A stretch of DNA of 64,000 nt, taken from assembly GCA_910577875.1 (NCBI GenBank), contig CAJTNY010000001.1:84570-148569 (forward strand). Reading direction: 5' to 3'. Positions 33,501-40,530 of this stretch are shown here, one piece after another. This stretch comes from an uncultured Christensenella sp. (GTDB lineage: Bacteria > Bacillota > Clostridia > Christensenellales > Borkfalkiaceae). The notes under the pieces were generated by a model. That model did not search any database and had not been told where the DNA came from. It worked only from the letters and a program-made list of their open reading frames with translations. A program made the position numbers and the translations under genes. Within the stretch, counting starts at the first letter, position 1; the number at the start of each line of letters is the position of its first letter.

Positions 33501-35452
33501 TTCGCGTCGGTTTGCACTCCGCTTATTTCTTTAAGATAAATATATACTTTGCCGTAACCGCCGTTTTGGATATTTACGGTATAGAAAGCTTCGAGTTCGA
33601 CAGAAAGATTTCCGTATTTCGCCGAAATGGGAACGCTGACTGAAATTTCTTTGAAGCCTTCCTCCTGTTTTACGCGCGCTCTCGCGGATACAGCTAAACC
33701 GTTGATTAATTCTATTTTCGAAGAACCGTCCAAACTTACGTCAACAAGATAAGTCTTACTGTTCAACAGTCCGTAAACGCCGTTTATATAATCAGCAATA
33801 TCCGCCGAAGTCTGGGACTTATCGCGGGATATTATTTCCGAACCGTCGTCGGGAACAAGAGAAAGAGCGAAGTCAATCGGTTCCGAACCGTAAGACAAAC
33901 GGTTAAGATTTAAATCTTTGAAATGATACGAACTGCCTTCGTCTTCTTTGACGCGTCCGAAATTCATTTGCAAATCTACCCCGACGCCTAAACCGAGAAT
34001 ATCATCGGTATTTACCGCAATGCTTGCGGAAGTATCCGTATATGTAAAATCGAGCGAGGCAAGGAGCGAATCCAAATTCAGCGAAGAATCGCCGTCGGAA
34101 GACAGCGCATAAGCTATGTCCTGAGCTTCTACCTTTTTGTCCAAACTCTTTATCCAATCCGTCAATTTCGTAACGGCGGACGCAACCCTGTCGATATTGA
34201 CGAGCAGAGCAAACGAATCGCTGTAATAAACGTTTAATTCGCCGTTCGAAAATTCCGCGTAAAAATCCTGCTTCCCGCTTCCTTTCTTTTCAAGCGCGAT
34301 ACGAACGTCGAGCGAACCTAAAACGTCGCCCATATCGCCGAGTTTCGCATAAACTTTTCCGACGTACTCCGTCTTACCGAGAGTTAAGCCGAGTTCGAAC
34401 TGCTGACCGTTACCGTTTGCGTCGAGCACCTTGCTGAAACCTCCGCCAAGCACGTCTATGACGGAAGGTTCGTCGGACGAGCCCGACGGATTATCCGTAA
34501 TCGTCTGTCCTACGTATTTTTCGTAATAATTTGTAAAATGCGAAAAATGCCCGTTATCGAAACCGGCCTCGGAGTAATCGAACTCAGTCGTAGTTTTCGA
34601 ACTGCTGCCCATCGAAACTCCGCCGAGAGCCGAGGGAGATATTTTTGCCTTTTCTTCGCAATAACTGCCAAGAACGCGCCATTGTTTATCGAAGTTGAAA
34701 GTTATTTCGATTTTCTCAAATTCGGGTAAAGACTTTAAGCTTCCCCTCGTCTTCATTCCGTACTGATACCAGCACGCCGCGTCGCTTTTGAGATAAAATT
34801 TTTGCGAGTACGTTCCGTCGCCGTTGTCCGTCACTTCGTCGAAGCCGGAAACCGTGTCCGCATTTATGACGTAAACCGAAAGTTCTGTTGAAAATTCGCC
34901 GTACTTTTTAAGATACGTTTCGTCCGTAAAATATGAGGGCTGATCAGTATCCCAGGCAATATCGGAAGGAACGGAATTTTTATTGGGCTTGTTTCCAGAA
35001 CGCATATACGCGTTTTTATCTCCGACGAAACAAGCCTGCGAAGAAGACTTTACGAGCGAAGAATAAGAAAGGTCGGAACAGACCATTACGTTATTCGCCG
35101 TACCGTTTACGGCAGAACTTTTGTAATCTTTCCAGGTTTGGGTAATCTGTTCGTAACCCGTGGATTTCGTAGAGTTCCTAGCATAAGCGTGATAAAACGG
35201 CTGGTTATCCAAAACGTAAGCCATATAACCGATATTGTCGAGCCCGCTATGGTCGGTCGGCAGACTTCCGTCCGTCGGCACGGCTTTTCGTACGGTGAAC
35301 CCCTCTTTCAAATCGGGCGCCGCGCGTTTACCGCTCGAACAAGACGCAATACCGAAAAACAGACCTGCGGCAAGTATAAGCACCGCAAGAAAACTTATAA
35401 ATATTAACAGCGTTATCTTCTTACCGCTGATTTTCACTCTTTTACTTTTCAT
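27578..35452 (-). CDS. Giant repeat-containing surface lipoprotein (2624 residues)
   Basis: Signal anchor of basic KRVKISGKK and a long hydrophobic stretch ending in lipobox GIASC (Cys38). Residues 40-320 form a unique N-terminal domain. From about 325 to 1500 there are diverged repeats of about 225 residues. The best pair is 546-770 and 776-1000, both with YINGVYGL, a stretch of beta strands, KVYC-x-(I/V)-S-(E/D)-T-V-(E/D)-A-V-x-(K/R)-LIN and then LGLSI/LSLRVSGS. A further copy starts near 1006. Later parts carry an InlB-type B-repeat (about 1915-1975, TVTFHTPYGGEE...FAGWYLDEN), a single BspA-like LRR patch (2030-2080), and more B-repeat-like GWL/GW units (2315-2455). No catalytic motif seen. 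AAGGA precedes the ATG; a consensus promoter lies at 35486-35514. Confidence 0.88.
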   Translation of the reverse strand: MKSKRVKISGKKITLLIFISFLAVLILAAGLFFGIASCSSGKRAAPDLKEGFTVRKAVPTDGSLPTDHSGLDNIGYMAYVLDNQPFYHAYARNSTKSTGYEQITQTWKDYKSSAVNGTANNVMVCSDLSYSSLVKSSSQACFVGDKNAYMRSGNKPNKNSVPSDIAWDTDQPSYFTDETYLKKYGEFSTELSVYVINADTVSGFDEVTDNGDGTYSQKFYLKSDAACWYQYGMKTRGSLKSLPEFEKIEITFNFDKQWRVLGSYCEEKAKISPSALGGVSMGSSSKTTTEFDYSEAGFDNGHFSHFTNYYEKYVGQTITDNPSGSSDEPSVIDVLGGGFSKVLDANGNGQQFELGLTLGKTEYVGKVYAKLGDMGDVLGSLDVRIALEKKGSGKQDFYAEFSNGELNVYYSDSFALLVNIDRVASAVTKLTDWIKSLDKKVEAQDIAYALSSDGDSSLNLDSLLASLDFTYTDTSASIAVNTDDILGLGVGVDLQMNFGRVKEDEGSSYHFKDLNLNRLSYGSEPIDFALSLVPDDGSEIISRDKSQTSADIADYINGVYGLLNSKTYLVDVSLDGSSKIELINGLAVSARARVKQEEGFKEISVSVPISAKYGNLSVELEAFYTVNIQNGGYGKVYIYLKEISGVQTDAKVYCEISETVEAVTKLINRFKADSDGAVSYAEDEKQTLTVAKVINTVLGLDYGKIIKELKADENEIGVTLDIDEIFGAFDIDLGASFGELRLKLINGEKASLGAILPELGLSIGLSGSEEDLKCPDKSEYADLTAYINGVYGLFESETIIFDINLGESGIGYLNGVTLDAQAQLKFENGFNVISVNAPITVSYRGVSIGLEVYYTIDVASGSYGEAYLNVVSLNEEPYGMKVYCNVSDTVDAVKRLINVINGNTETRAFSEGDADIVANVINAVINIDFASIIKEITANPAQIKFTADADEIFKSFGFALGNISLGDLTLELNLDGDKNAVLFGNLSALGLSLRVSGSDEKLAVPEKSDYTDVIDYIDIIEEAVKQAQKIIIAQDIEFDINASVVIDGIKMNISGNGEAVWAEEKVRFAVDLNLSISEEENSESVAVKFVYDETAEETETVKQPLVRFAVNGLGLEIYRSDINELSELFQKIMNVVNGVTGGGSADALSLDTVATEEDASDFAKILEVVLNALSKVTLELKDSGITDANVKDILVTVADKGSILLGANGGLSLDLNTDAADLSACVKAGVGETLGNINSALNDTEQYTFYTADTFTRAVYDYVLALLDELSVKNLLGSDTYTVDFSLNGTASGIPALEGINLNASLYYTEKQSDNGASKIIEADIALDIKGTYVKTIVYYTDRYLYISLKNVCGTELKDIAFKASTDNIYEAVTTLVEIITSDTVTEILSKITGEKVSAMNLGEISDGGTSDAVIRLLTNILTLDINSVIKYESITAGEIVQNTITINPDIILEALGLDTQVGIISVSVNPETHSIYASAVKGEATWFELGAQAVGNSEHASFDTEKFIDIGFAATLLEDLKITLENTEKDENGKSKLIYSFTGDIGINVKISGLNLSTIEFKSATLSFGLDSDEEFYFSFTSELQGSIATTKSWISVTYSNGYITFGRDVKSDNAKFKVMTTDYLLSNLMDNIFWLLDTNGFVKGIINSAIGSALDGLGSNLTKTEDFYLYDDSLNGEQKPEDEKSEIALSQYLGGLAVKLGDYSSGYGNMDGVVSSVESKFGLNDNYYAANLELSSLLGDVLRNIYVAFVRETDGGLKGFDAYLELQNYLFITAKFDNGTTFGHADNYFKTANEKFNINFDNFEGIENKIFGCYNSSDNTYEALEINRPYKLTVYGFDENKEYDSYELGDKLILEKTLNSGSRVHLFESEVWLDEAQTRKLIYVDENGNDLGLSFVIKSDISIYQMIAGGKTVTFHTPYGGEEREVFVGAALPDPALKEIDGKSFAGWYLDENYEKPVFVMQASVNDYYARYVETEYTAENGVVYTFAKDGELEAGYYTVTFIDKNRTDKDYSASANTLMISDSVNGIPVTAIARDAFNYNKTGLSLKKVIVPETVVSIGAQAFMDNKDMELAVFLAESVYFGGNSWTGDNRFVFYGCGTSADENVTRLSLYYNFATSENDNTDWFGFKRVSNKDYRYIGNDNSGGSRNGSRIDHTGTKVDEGSAWSYVEYVLAGDSEGFSLAELGLAGYEIKTGAGCDLETIENSVKDALNAITSVNGCINAYEVCVSGDTALLNGRTVITVTLVENFESAWYEFTLETNYNGNRVAFEIESDEREILISETETSVSYYIKAGSTITLNASASESGIYSFEGWLGIDAGKDTQISFIMTAGAVNVRALWEANVNVNIFVVSDIDFIYNNETQTAGGDYLKKAVVGDELAVPKAEGYIFLGWAQNGSSGLYIAENTLIDGETSATYYALWVSARQDVNYSLNGTDLTAEVKEGFDGAFCGWYNGADSEFKGGALNANADNSFAFTAEHTAVRVRLQYELKITVNGTADKKTLATSRVEVYIGSDSESGSRYNGSVSRSIERKFVLPEGVNIYLFNNDGNRKDFNIYKETEDGDTSVSGQINIKTGTGLGSAVTTHAVEIQSVSLNGASVNLDGTTNRYDLKVTSNMSFAFAN

Positions 35453-35485
35453 TGGAATTTTCCTTTTTCCTTGTTTACAAACGCT

Positions 35486-35514
35486 ATTATATAACGATTT
35501 AAATACTAAGTCAA
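35486..35514 (-). promoter_or_regulatory. Promoter of the giant lipoprotein gene
   Basis: Minus-strand TTGACT (35509-35514), 17-base spacer and a perfect TATAAT (35486-35491), about 30 bases before the ATG at 35452. Confidence 0.75.
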
Positions 35515-35529
35515 CAGAATTTTTAGTAT

Positions 35530-35551
35530 TTGTAATAAAAAAATATTACAA
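35530..35551. promoter_or_regulatory. Inverted repeat between divergent genes
   Basis: TTGTAATA-N6-TATTACAA has perfect 8-bp arms and lies 16 bases upstream of the -35 of the giant lipoprotein gene and about 90 bases before the MinD-like ATG. It resembles an operator for a dimeric regulator; the protein is unknown. Confidence 0.45.
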
Positions 35552-35640
35552 CCGACGGGAAAAATATACCAATTACGACAACAAAATTTAAAATTTTCGT
35601 CTTAACTAAATATATAATGTTGAAAAAAGGAGTTAAAAAA

Positions 35641-36372
35641 ATGGCTAAAAAGATTTATATGACAAACCTCAAAGGCGGAACGGGCGTAACAACCTGCTGC
35701 GTAGGGCTCGGACTTGCGCTTGCGGCGCTCGGAGAACGCACTTTAATAGCAGACGGCGACTCTGCCGGCGGGTGCGCGCTTCAAATCGGCGGATGTGCAA
35801 ATATGCAGACGTACACCCTCGCCGATTATGCAAAGGGCGCGTGCCGAGCAAAACAAACGCTCGTAAGCCACCCTTCTTGCTCAAATCTTTCGTTTTCATC
35901 GTCGCTCGGGCTCGATGATAATAACGCCGCCGAAAGAGCGATAGACGAACTTGACGGACTTTTCGATTACATACTTCTCGATAAGCTCGTACCGCAAAAA
36001 TGCGACAGTGCGCTCATCGTTACGGAACCTTTTCTTCCGTCCATAAAATGCTCGGATGCCTGCAAAGCCCGTCTTTCCGACAACGGAATCAAAGATAAAG
36101 GCGTGATTGTAAACAAACTCAACGGCGGACAAATCATAAACGGAGAAGTTATGACAGCGCAGGAAATAGCTTCCGTATTAAGACTTCCTCTTAAAGCGGT
36201 AATTCCGGAAGACCTTTCCATACCGCTCGGAAAATGGAAAAAATCCACCTTAAAAGCTTTTAAAACCGCCGCGGAAAATATAAGCGGAAAATGCGAAGAC
36301 GTGTGCAATGTGCTCCGTCCGTATTTCGGTTTAAACGGATTTATTAAAAGAAAAGTGAGGGACAGATTATGA
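35641..36372 (+). CDS. MinD/ParA-like protein with atypical P-loop
   Basis: 243 residues from the ATG at 35641, which has AAGGAG eight bases upstream; an earlier ATG at 35617 overlaps that site. The deviant Walker A reads KGGTGVTT (11-18): the signature lysine and glycines are kept but the nucleotide-binding lysine (normally GK-T-T) is valine. The second motif is LIADGDSAGG, and the Walker B region YILLDKLVPQ lacks the usual D-x-P-A-G. A later VIVNKLNGG and AVIPEDLSIPLGKW match the C-terminal half of MinD. It ends in a basic region, GFIKRKVRDRL, a possible membrane-targeting tail. It overlaps the next gene by ATGA. Division-site or other positioning role is inferred. Confidence 0.75.
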   Translation: MAKKIYMTNLKGGTGVTTCCVGLGLALAALGERTLIADGDSAGGCALQIGGCANMQTYTLADYAKGACRAKQTLVSHPSCSNLSFSSSLGLDDNNAAERAIDELDGLFDYILLDKLVPQKCDSALIVTEPFLPSIKCSDACKARLSDNGIKDKGVIVNKLNGGQIINGEVMTAQEIASVLRLPLKAVIPEDLSIPLGKWKKSTLKAFKTAAENISGKCEDVCNVLRPYFGLNGFIKRKVRDRL

Positions 36373-36587
36373 ACGCAAGCGTAAACAAACTTTTATCGCT
36401 CGACAGAGAAGAAATGACGGAACTCGAACGGGAGCTCTTTTTGAAAGATTTAAAAAGAGTAACCGACGAATATTTCGAAAGCGACGATCAGCCGTCATTG
36501 GAAATCACCCGTACCGACGGCGGGTTCGTCGTATGTCTTTTAGTCACTGCAAGAAGAATTAAAAACGTAAAAAAACCGATAGCCTGA
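36369..36587 (+). CDS. MinE-like small protein
   Basis: 72 residues. The second half, LFLKDLKRVTDEYFESDD followed by LEITRTDGGFVVCLLVTA, follows the pattern of the MinE topological-specificity domain (L-x-x-D-I-x-x-V-x-x-K-Y-x, then alternating beta strand). The N-terminal 20 residues could be the MinD-binding region. The start overlaps the MinD-like stop (ATGA), and minD-minE is the standard order. Similarity is modest, so the call rests mainly on context. Confidence 0.5.
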   Translation: MNASVNKLLSLDREEMTELERELFLKDLKRVTDEYFESDDQPSLEITRTDGGFVVCLLVTARRIKNVKKPIA

Positions 36588-36598
36588 AAAAAGCAAAT

Positions 36599-36628
36599 CC
36601 CGCCCGCGCAGAGAGATGCGCGGGCGGG
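36599..36628. terminator. Bidirectional terminator between convergent genes
   Basis: Perfect 12-bp stem CCCGCCCGCGCA / TGCGCGGGCGGG with loop GAGAGA, placed between the MinE-like stop (36587) and the S41 peptidase stop (36641). Near twin of the hairpin at 27536-27563. Confidence 0.8.
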
Positions 36629-36640
36629 TTATATTAATTT

Positions 36641-37942
36641 TTAATTTCTCGTTTTGATTATTTCTATTACAGCTTTTAATTCTTCGTCGCCTTTGGTCCG
36701 CTCCCATTGCGCCGGCACCGGTGTACAACCGTCTTCGACGGTCACTCCTTTATCGTGTATGCACGTTTTTTCGTCCGGCCAGTAAATTTGCGCCGTCGTC
36801 AGCTTCAAAGCTTCTTTTGTAAAGTTGTTTACGAAAGTAGACTGCATTATACCTTTACCGTAAGAGCGCGCTGTCTTGACTTCCTGACCGGACGACTGCA
36901 ACCAACCGATATATTCTTCCGAATAGTCGGAAAGGAAAATATCTTCATATCCGAGCCTTCCGTAGCAAATCATTGCGCCGATAAGAGCTTCCGACGCGCT
37001 CGCGGTTCCGGAGTTCGCAAGAACGTAGACTTTCGTATTTTCAGCCAGAACGCTTGCATCTGAATAAACTTTCGTGCTTCTGAATTTTTCCTCCCTGCCC
37101 TTCTTGTTGCGCGAAAGCATAGCGAGAGTTTTAGTGTCGCCCGAAAACGCGTAAGACATATCCTGCATAACGTTCACATAGCCGCCTCCGTTGGAACGCA
37201 AGTCGAGAATAAGCGACGTGAATTTTTCGGCGTTGAATTTATTTATTAGCATATCGAATTCGCGTGCCGCCGTACCGTAAAACTGAGAAACGCTAATATA
37301 AGCGGTTCCGTCGGGAAGTTCTGGGATTATTTCGGAATACAGCGGAGTTATCGCAAGTCCGCCGTTCGCCGCGGAAGAATAAATCCAGGCATTGTCGTTG
37401 GAAGCCATATACGTATAAGACGCGGTGTATTCCGATTTCGATAAAGTATAAACTTCGCCGTCGGTAGAATTGAGATTTATGTTCTCTCCTTCCTTTGCGG
37501 AATTCACGAAATCGGCGAAATCGGAAGCCTTTCCGAACACAGAGCCGTTACCTCCGACCGAACCGCTTTCTATCCACTCCCCCGCGCGTAAACCGCTTAT
37601 ATATGCGGGCGAATTGCCGATAACCGAGCTTATATAAATCCCTTTCCCTTCCACAAACGCGTAACTTATTCCTATGCCGCTTTTGGAACCCGAGTTGCTT
37701 TTTATTAGATTTTTATATTCTTCCGCCGTATAGTAAGCGGAATATTTATCGAGAGTTCTGCCGGCTATTTCTTTTAAATCTTCACCCTCCAAAGCCGAAT
37801 CTTCCACTGGATAAAAATAATGTTTTTTAACCGTATCCGCGAACCATGCGTGAGAGGACAACGAACAACCCGCGATAAACGCGGCGGAGATAACCAGCGC
37901 AAAAACACAGGGAAATGCAATTTTGAATAATTTATTTTTCAA
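36641..37942 (-). CDS. S41-family C-terminal processing peptidase, lipoprotein
   Basis: 433 residues from a TTG (37940-37942) with GAGGTG five bases upstream. The signal peptide ends with lipobox IAGC (Cys26). A PDZ domain spans about 75-165 (SGIGISYAFVEGKGIYISSVIGNSPA split as GIGISYAF...SSVIGNSPAYISGLRAG). The peptidase core has TSLILDLRSNGGGYV (242-256), the serine motif SGTASASEALIGAM (311-324) and the general-base lysine in SYGKGIMQ (Lys363). The Ser-Lys spacing is about 20 residues larger than in classical CtpA, with an insertion (IFLSDYSEEYIGWLQ). It follows the PucR-type regulator by eight bases. Confidence 0.9.
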   Translation of the reverse strand: MKNKLFKIAFPCVFALVISAAFIAGCSLSSHAWFADTVKKHYFYPVEDSALEGEDLKEIAGRTLDKYSAYYTAEEYKNLIKSNSGSKSGIGISYAFVEGKGIYISSVIGNSPAYISGLRAGEWIESGSVGGNGSVFGKASDFADFVNSAKEGENINLNSTDGEVYTLSKSEYTASYTYMASNDNAWIYSSAANGGLAITPLYSEIIPELPDGTAYISVSQFYGTAAREFDMLINKFNAEKFTSLILDLRSNGGGYVNVMQDMSYAFSGDTKTLAMLSRNKKGREEKFRSTKVYSDASVLAENTKVYVLANSGTASASEALIGAMICYGRLGYEDIFLSDYSEEYIGWLQSSGQEVKTARSYGKGIMQSTFVNNFTKEALKLTTAQIYWPDEKTCIHDKGVTVEDGCTPVPAQWERTKGDEELKAVIEIIKTRN

Positions 37943-37950
37943 GTTTCACC

Positions 37951-38358
37951 TCATTTCAACTCGTAAAGAATACGTAATATTTCGAAAGTAACCGCCGAAT
38001 CGAACGCCCTGACGTCAAGCCCCGTCACGCTCTGAATTTTGTTCAGACGGTATATAAGAGTATTTCTGTGCATATATAACACTCTCGAAGTTTCCGAAAC
38101 GTTCATTCCGTGTTTTAAAAAGCTGTCGACTGTATCCATCGTATCGGCGTCTTCGAAGATACGCGCAAGTTTCTTTAAATCGTATCCGGAAATCAGCCTT
38201 TCCCTCTGGGCTTTAGTAAGCTGGGAAATTATTTCCGAAAGCGGTATATTTTCCGGCGTAAAATGCGTTCGTTCAAGCATATTACCGTATGAATTATCGT
38301 ATTTTGTCGAATTTTGCTCTATCCGCCGAGTATCTTTTTCGTCCTCTGAACTGCTCAT
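37951..38358 (-). CDS. PucR/CdaR-type helix-turn-helix regulator
   Basis: 135 residues. The C-terminal 60 residues contain the PucR helix-turn-helix (HTH_30): DTVDSFLKHGMNVSETSRVL then MHRNTLIYRLNKIQSVTGLD. The N-terminal 60 residues are polar and lack the large sensor domain usual in PucR/CdaR proteins, so it is a short form. AAGGAG lies six bases before the ATG. Co-transcribed with the S41 peptidase, which it may regulate along with itself. The palindrome GGTAAATATTACC at 38496-38508 upstream is a possible binding site. Confidence 0.8.
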   Translation of the reverse strand: MSSSEDEKDTRRIEQNSTKYDNSYGNMLERTHFTPENIPLSEIISQLTKAQRERLISGYDLKKLARIFEDADTMDTVDSFLKHGMNVSETSRVLYMHRNTLIYRLNKIQSVTGLDVRAFDSAVTFEILRILYELK

Positions 38359-38495
38359 AATCTTCTCCTTCGTGCAACATTATAACTCTAATTTACGCGT
38401 TTTGCAATACATTTTATTGTATTGTAAATATTGTGTATAAATACCTTTTACGGGAGTAAAATATTAAAAACGGTTTATACGCATTTTAATATTAA

Positions 38496-38508
38496 GGTAA
38501 ATATTACC
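38496..38508. promoter_or_regulatory. 13-bp palindrome in the divergent PucR / membrane-protein spacer
   Basis: GGTAA-ATA-TTACC is a perfect short palindrome, 29 bases upstream of the -35 of the plus-strand gene. The 297-base spacer (38359-38655) holds no gene. Regulator unknown; the adjacent PucR-type protein is a candidate. Confidence 0.3.
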
Positions 38509-38536
38509 GCTCATAGCAAAATCTTTAAATTAATTG

Positions 38537-38565
38537 TTGACATAAACCTTAATTTGTATTAAAAT
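38537..38565 (+). promoter_or_regulatory. Promoter of the polytopic repeat-tail protein gene
   Basis: TTGACA (38537-38542), 17-base spacer and TAAAAT (38560-38565). The leader is about 84 bases and carries a small hairpin TTTTCC-aac-GGAAAA (38636-38650) immediately before the AGGAG site. Confidence 0.7.
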
Positions 38566-38655
38566 GATAAGTGCTTAGAATTACCTTTAACCTCTATATA
38601 TGCAAGGGTTAACTCAAATACAAAGTTTTCCAACGGAAAATCAGGAGAATTCAAA

Positions 38656-40377
38656 ATGGAAAATCCGCAAAACAAAAAACCGAATAAGTACGTAGTTTTA
38701 GCTACATATTTAGTCGCCGTCGTATGTTTGCTTTCAGGCTTATTTTTGCCGTTTTTCGGCGGCAAGGGCGCCGACGGCATACTCGCGTTACAGTTGCCGG
38801 ACGTAATAAATAAAATCGCAAACAAGAATCTGACAACGGCAGGAAAAACGTTTGCACTTTCCTACCAAGTAGCTATACCCGGAACGACTAAAACGGTTGA
38901 CGTTATGGCATACGTCGCACTGTTCTACACCGCAGTGACGTTATTCTCGCTCATCGCGCTTATACCCGTAGGAATAAGCACAAAAAAGGGCACTAAGACG
39001 GCAAGCGTTTTCGCGTACATCGTGGAAATCGCGGCGGTAGCCGTAACTTCTGTTTACGTAATGATTGCGTTGCAATATCAAGTCAGCGCCGATTTAATGC
39101 TTCCTGCAGAGCTGCTCCCTGCAGTATCGAATTTCAGTTACAGTATGCTGGTTGCGCTTGCGGGTCCGCTTTTAATGCTTATACTATTAAGCATTTTAAA
39201 CAAGAAAGCCTCTGGCGCGACGAAGATGTTCCTCTTCCTTCTCTCGGCAGTCGGTGTGCTGACACTTTACGACTTCTCGTTAATATTCCCCAAACTCGCG
39301 GAATTTAAACTCGCGCCCGCTTTATTCGGCGCAGCGGGCACAGGCACGGGAATAAATTCGTTACACCTTTTATTCGAAGGCGGTTTCAAAGATTATTTCA
39401 GCCTTCAACCCGACGTGAAGAGCAAAACGGTTCTTATACTCTGCACGGCTGCGGCGCTTATAGTCGTAATAAATTATTTTATCGATATTATCGGTCTTTC
39501 TACAAACGCCAAAAAGACAGGAATTGTTTTCAACGTTACAAGATACGGTCTCGGATTGATTGCCGTTCTCGCGCTTTTCATAACGGTTACTATCTGCAAA
39601 TACAAAATCGGTATTATGTTGATTGTACTTCCCTCGGCAATCGTTATCCAGCTTTTAATAAGCATTGTCAGACTGATAATAAATTTAAAGAAAGCTAAAA
39701 AAGAAACAGCCGAACCGACAGCAGATAAAGTCGAGCAGGTTGAATTCGAAGAGCCTGTAAGACCTTACAGACAAAGACCCGTGTACGTTGAACCTGTTCC
39801 CCGCGTTAAAGAAGAAGTTTACGAACAACCCGTTTCCGAACCCGTATATGCGGAACCCGAGCGCCGTCAGCCCGTTCCCGAACCCGTATATGCGGAACCC
39901 GAGCGCCACCAGCCCGTTCCCGAACCCGTATATGCGGAACCCGAGCGCCACCAGCCCGTACAGGATAAATACGGTTTCAACGAATCTTTAAAAGAAGAAC
40001 CCGTACAGATGGATATTGCCGACATCGCGGAACCCGAAAGCGTACCCGTTCCCGTCCGCTCGGCTCCTCCAGTCCAGACGGCTGCTCAGCCCCGGACGAA
40101 CAACGCAGGTCAGGAAACGCGCATATATACAATAAACACTATATACGGCGGACCCGTGGACGAGTTTATGAGAAAGCTCACCAACGACGAAAAAATCGAG
40201 TTCGCAATGACGTTTATAGAAAAAAGCAAGGGCAATATCGGAAACATTCCAGAGTACGTCATAGGCGGAAACAACAGGCTGTTCTTCTCCTCGGTATTCA
40301 TATACCTCGGCAGAATACGCGGACTTATATCCGACGGACTTCTGAATAAAATGTACAAAGAACTCAATATGCTTTAA
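38656..40377 (+). CDS. Polytopic membrane protein with proline/glutamate repeat tail
   Basis: 573 residues. About eight membrane helices lie within residues 12-342 (for example 12-34, 82-105, 116-140, 163-182, 258-282, 290-312 and 317-342). From 350 to about 495 is a cytosolic Pro/Glu/Val-rich linker with three perfect or near-perfect 14-residue repeats EPVYAEPERHQPVP (about 395-436). A compact C-terminal domain of 75 residues (YTINTIYGGPVDEFMRKL ... IYLGRIRGLISDGLLNKMY) follows. AGGAG precedes the ATG. No known family recognised; the layout suggests a membrane sensor or scaffold with an interaction tail. Confidence 0.75.
   Translation: MENPQNKKPNKYVVLATYLVAVVCLLSGLFLPFFGGKGADGILALQLPDVINKIANKNLTTAGKTFALSYQVAIPGTTKTVDVMAYVALFYTAVTLFSLIALIPVGISTKKGTKTASVFAYIVEIAAVAVTSVYVMIALQYQVSADLMLPAELLPAVSNFSYSMLVALAGPLLMLILLSILNKKASGATKMFLFLLSAVGVLTLYDFSLIFPKLAEFKLAPALFGAAGTGTGINSLHLLFEGGFKDYFSLQPDVKSKTVLILCTAAALIVVINYFIDIIGLSTNAKKTGIVFNVTRYGLGLIAVLALFITVTICKYKIGIMLIVLPSAIVIQLLISIVRLIINLKKAKKETAEPTADKVEQVEFEEPVRPYRQRPVYVEPVPRVKEEVYEQPVSEPVYAEPERRQPVPEPVYAEPERHQPVPEPVYAEPERHQPVQDKYGFNESLKEEPVQMDIADIAEPESVPVPVRSAPPVQTAAQPRTNNAGQETRIYTINTIYGGPVDEFMRKLTNDEKIEFAMTFIEKSKGNIGNIPEYVIGGNNRLFFSSVFIYLGRIRGLISDGLLNKMYKELNML
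39838..39963 (+). repeat. Three tandem 42-bp repeats inside the membrane protein gene
   Basis: Units at 39838-39879, 39880-39921 and 39922-39963 begin GAACCCGTATATGCGGAACC and differ by a handful of bases (CGTCAG versus CACCAG, and the end of unit three). In frame, they encode the 14-residue repeat. The near identity suggests recent expansion by slippage or recombination. Confidence 0.9.
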
Positions 40378-40384
40378 AACAAAT

Positions 40385-40409
40385 TACCCGCCGGTTAAAC
40401 CGGCGGGTA
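40385..40409 (+). terminator. Terminator after the membrane protein gene
   Basis: Perfect 10-bp stem TACCCGCCGG / CCGGCGGGTA with a TTAAA loop, eight bases after the stop codon, followed by TTAAATTTAAT. Confidence 0.7.
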
Positions 40410-40422
40410 TTAAATTTAATAA

Positions 40423-40450
40423 TTTTAGGAAAAGTGTACTTTTCCTAAAA
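40423..40450. promoter_or_regulatory. 13-bp inverted repeat, operator candidate
   Basis: TTTTAGGAAAAGT-gt-ACTTTTCCTAAAA has perfect 13-bp arms and a two-base centre. Its core AGGAAAAGT-NN-ACTTTT recurs at 40531-40550 in front of the next gene. Confidence 0.5.
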
Positions 40451-40530
40451 CGATAAAAAACACCGAAAATATTATAATTAAGCAATAAAATTATACCAAA
40501 AACACTTAAATAAAGCAAGAATTTGATTAC

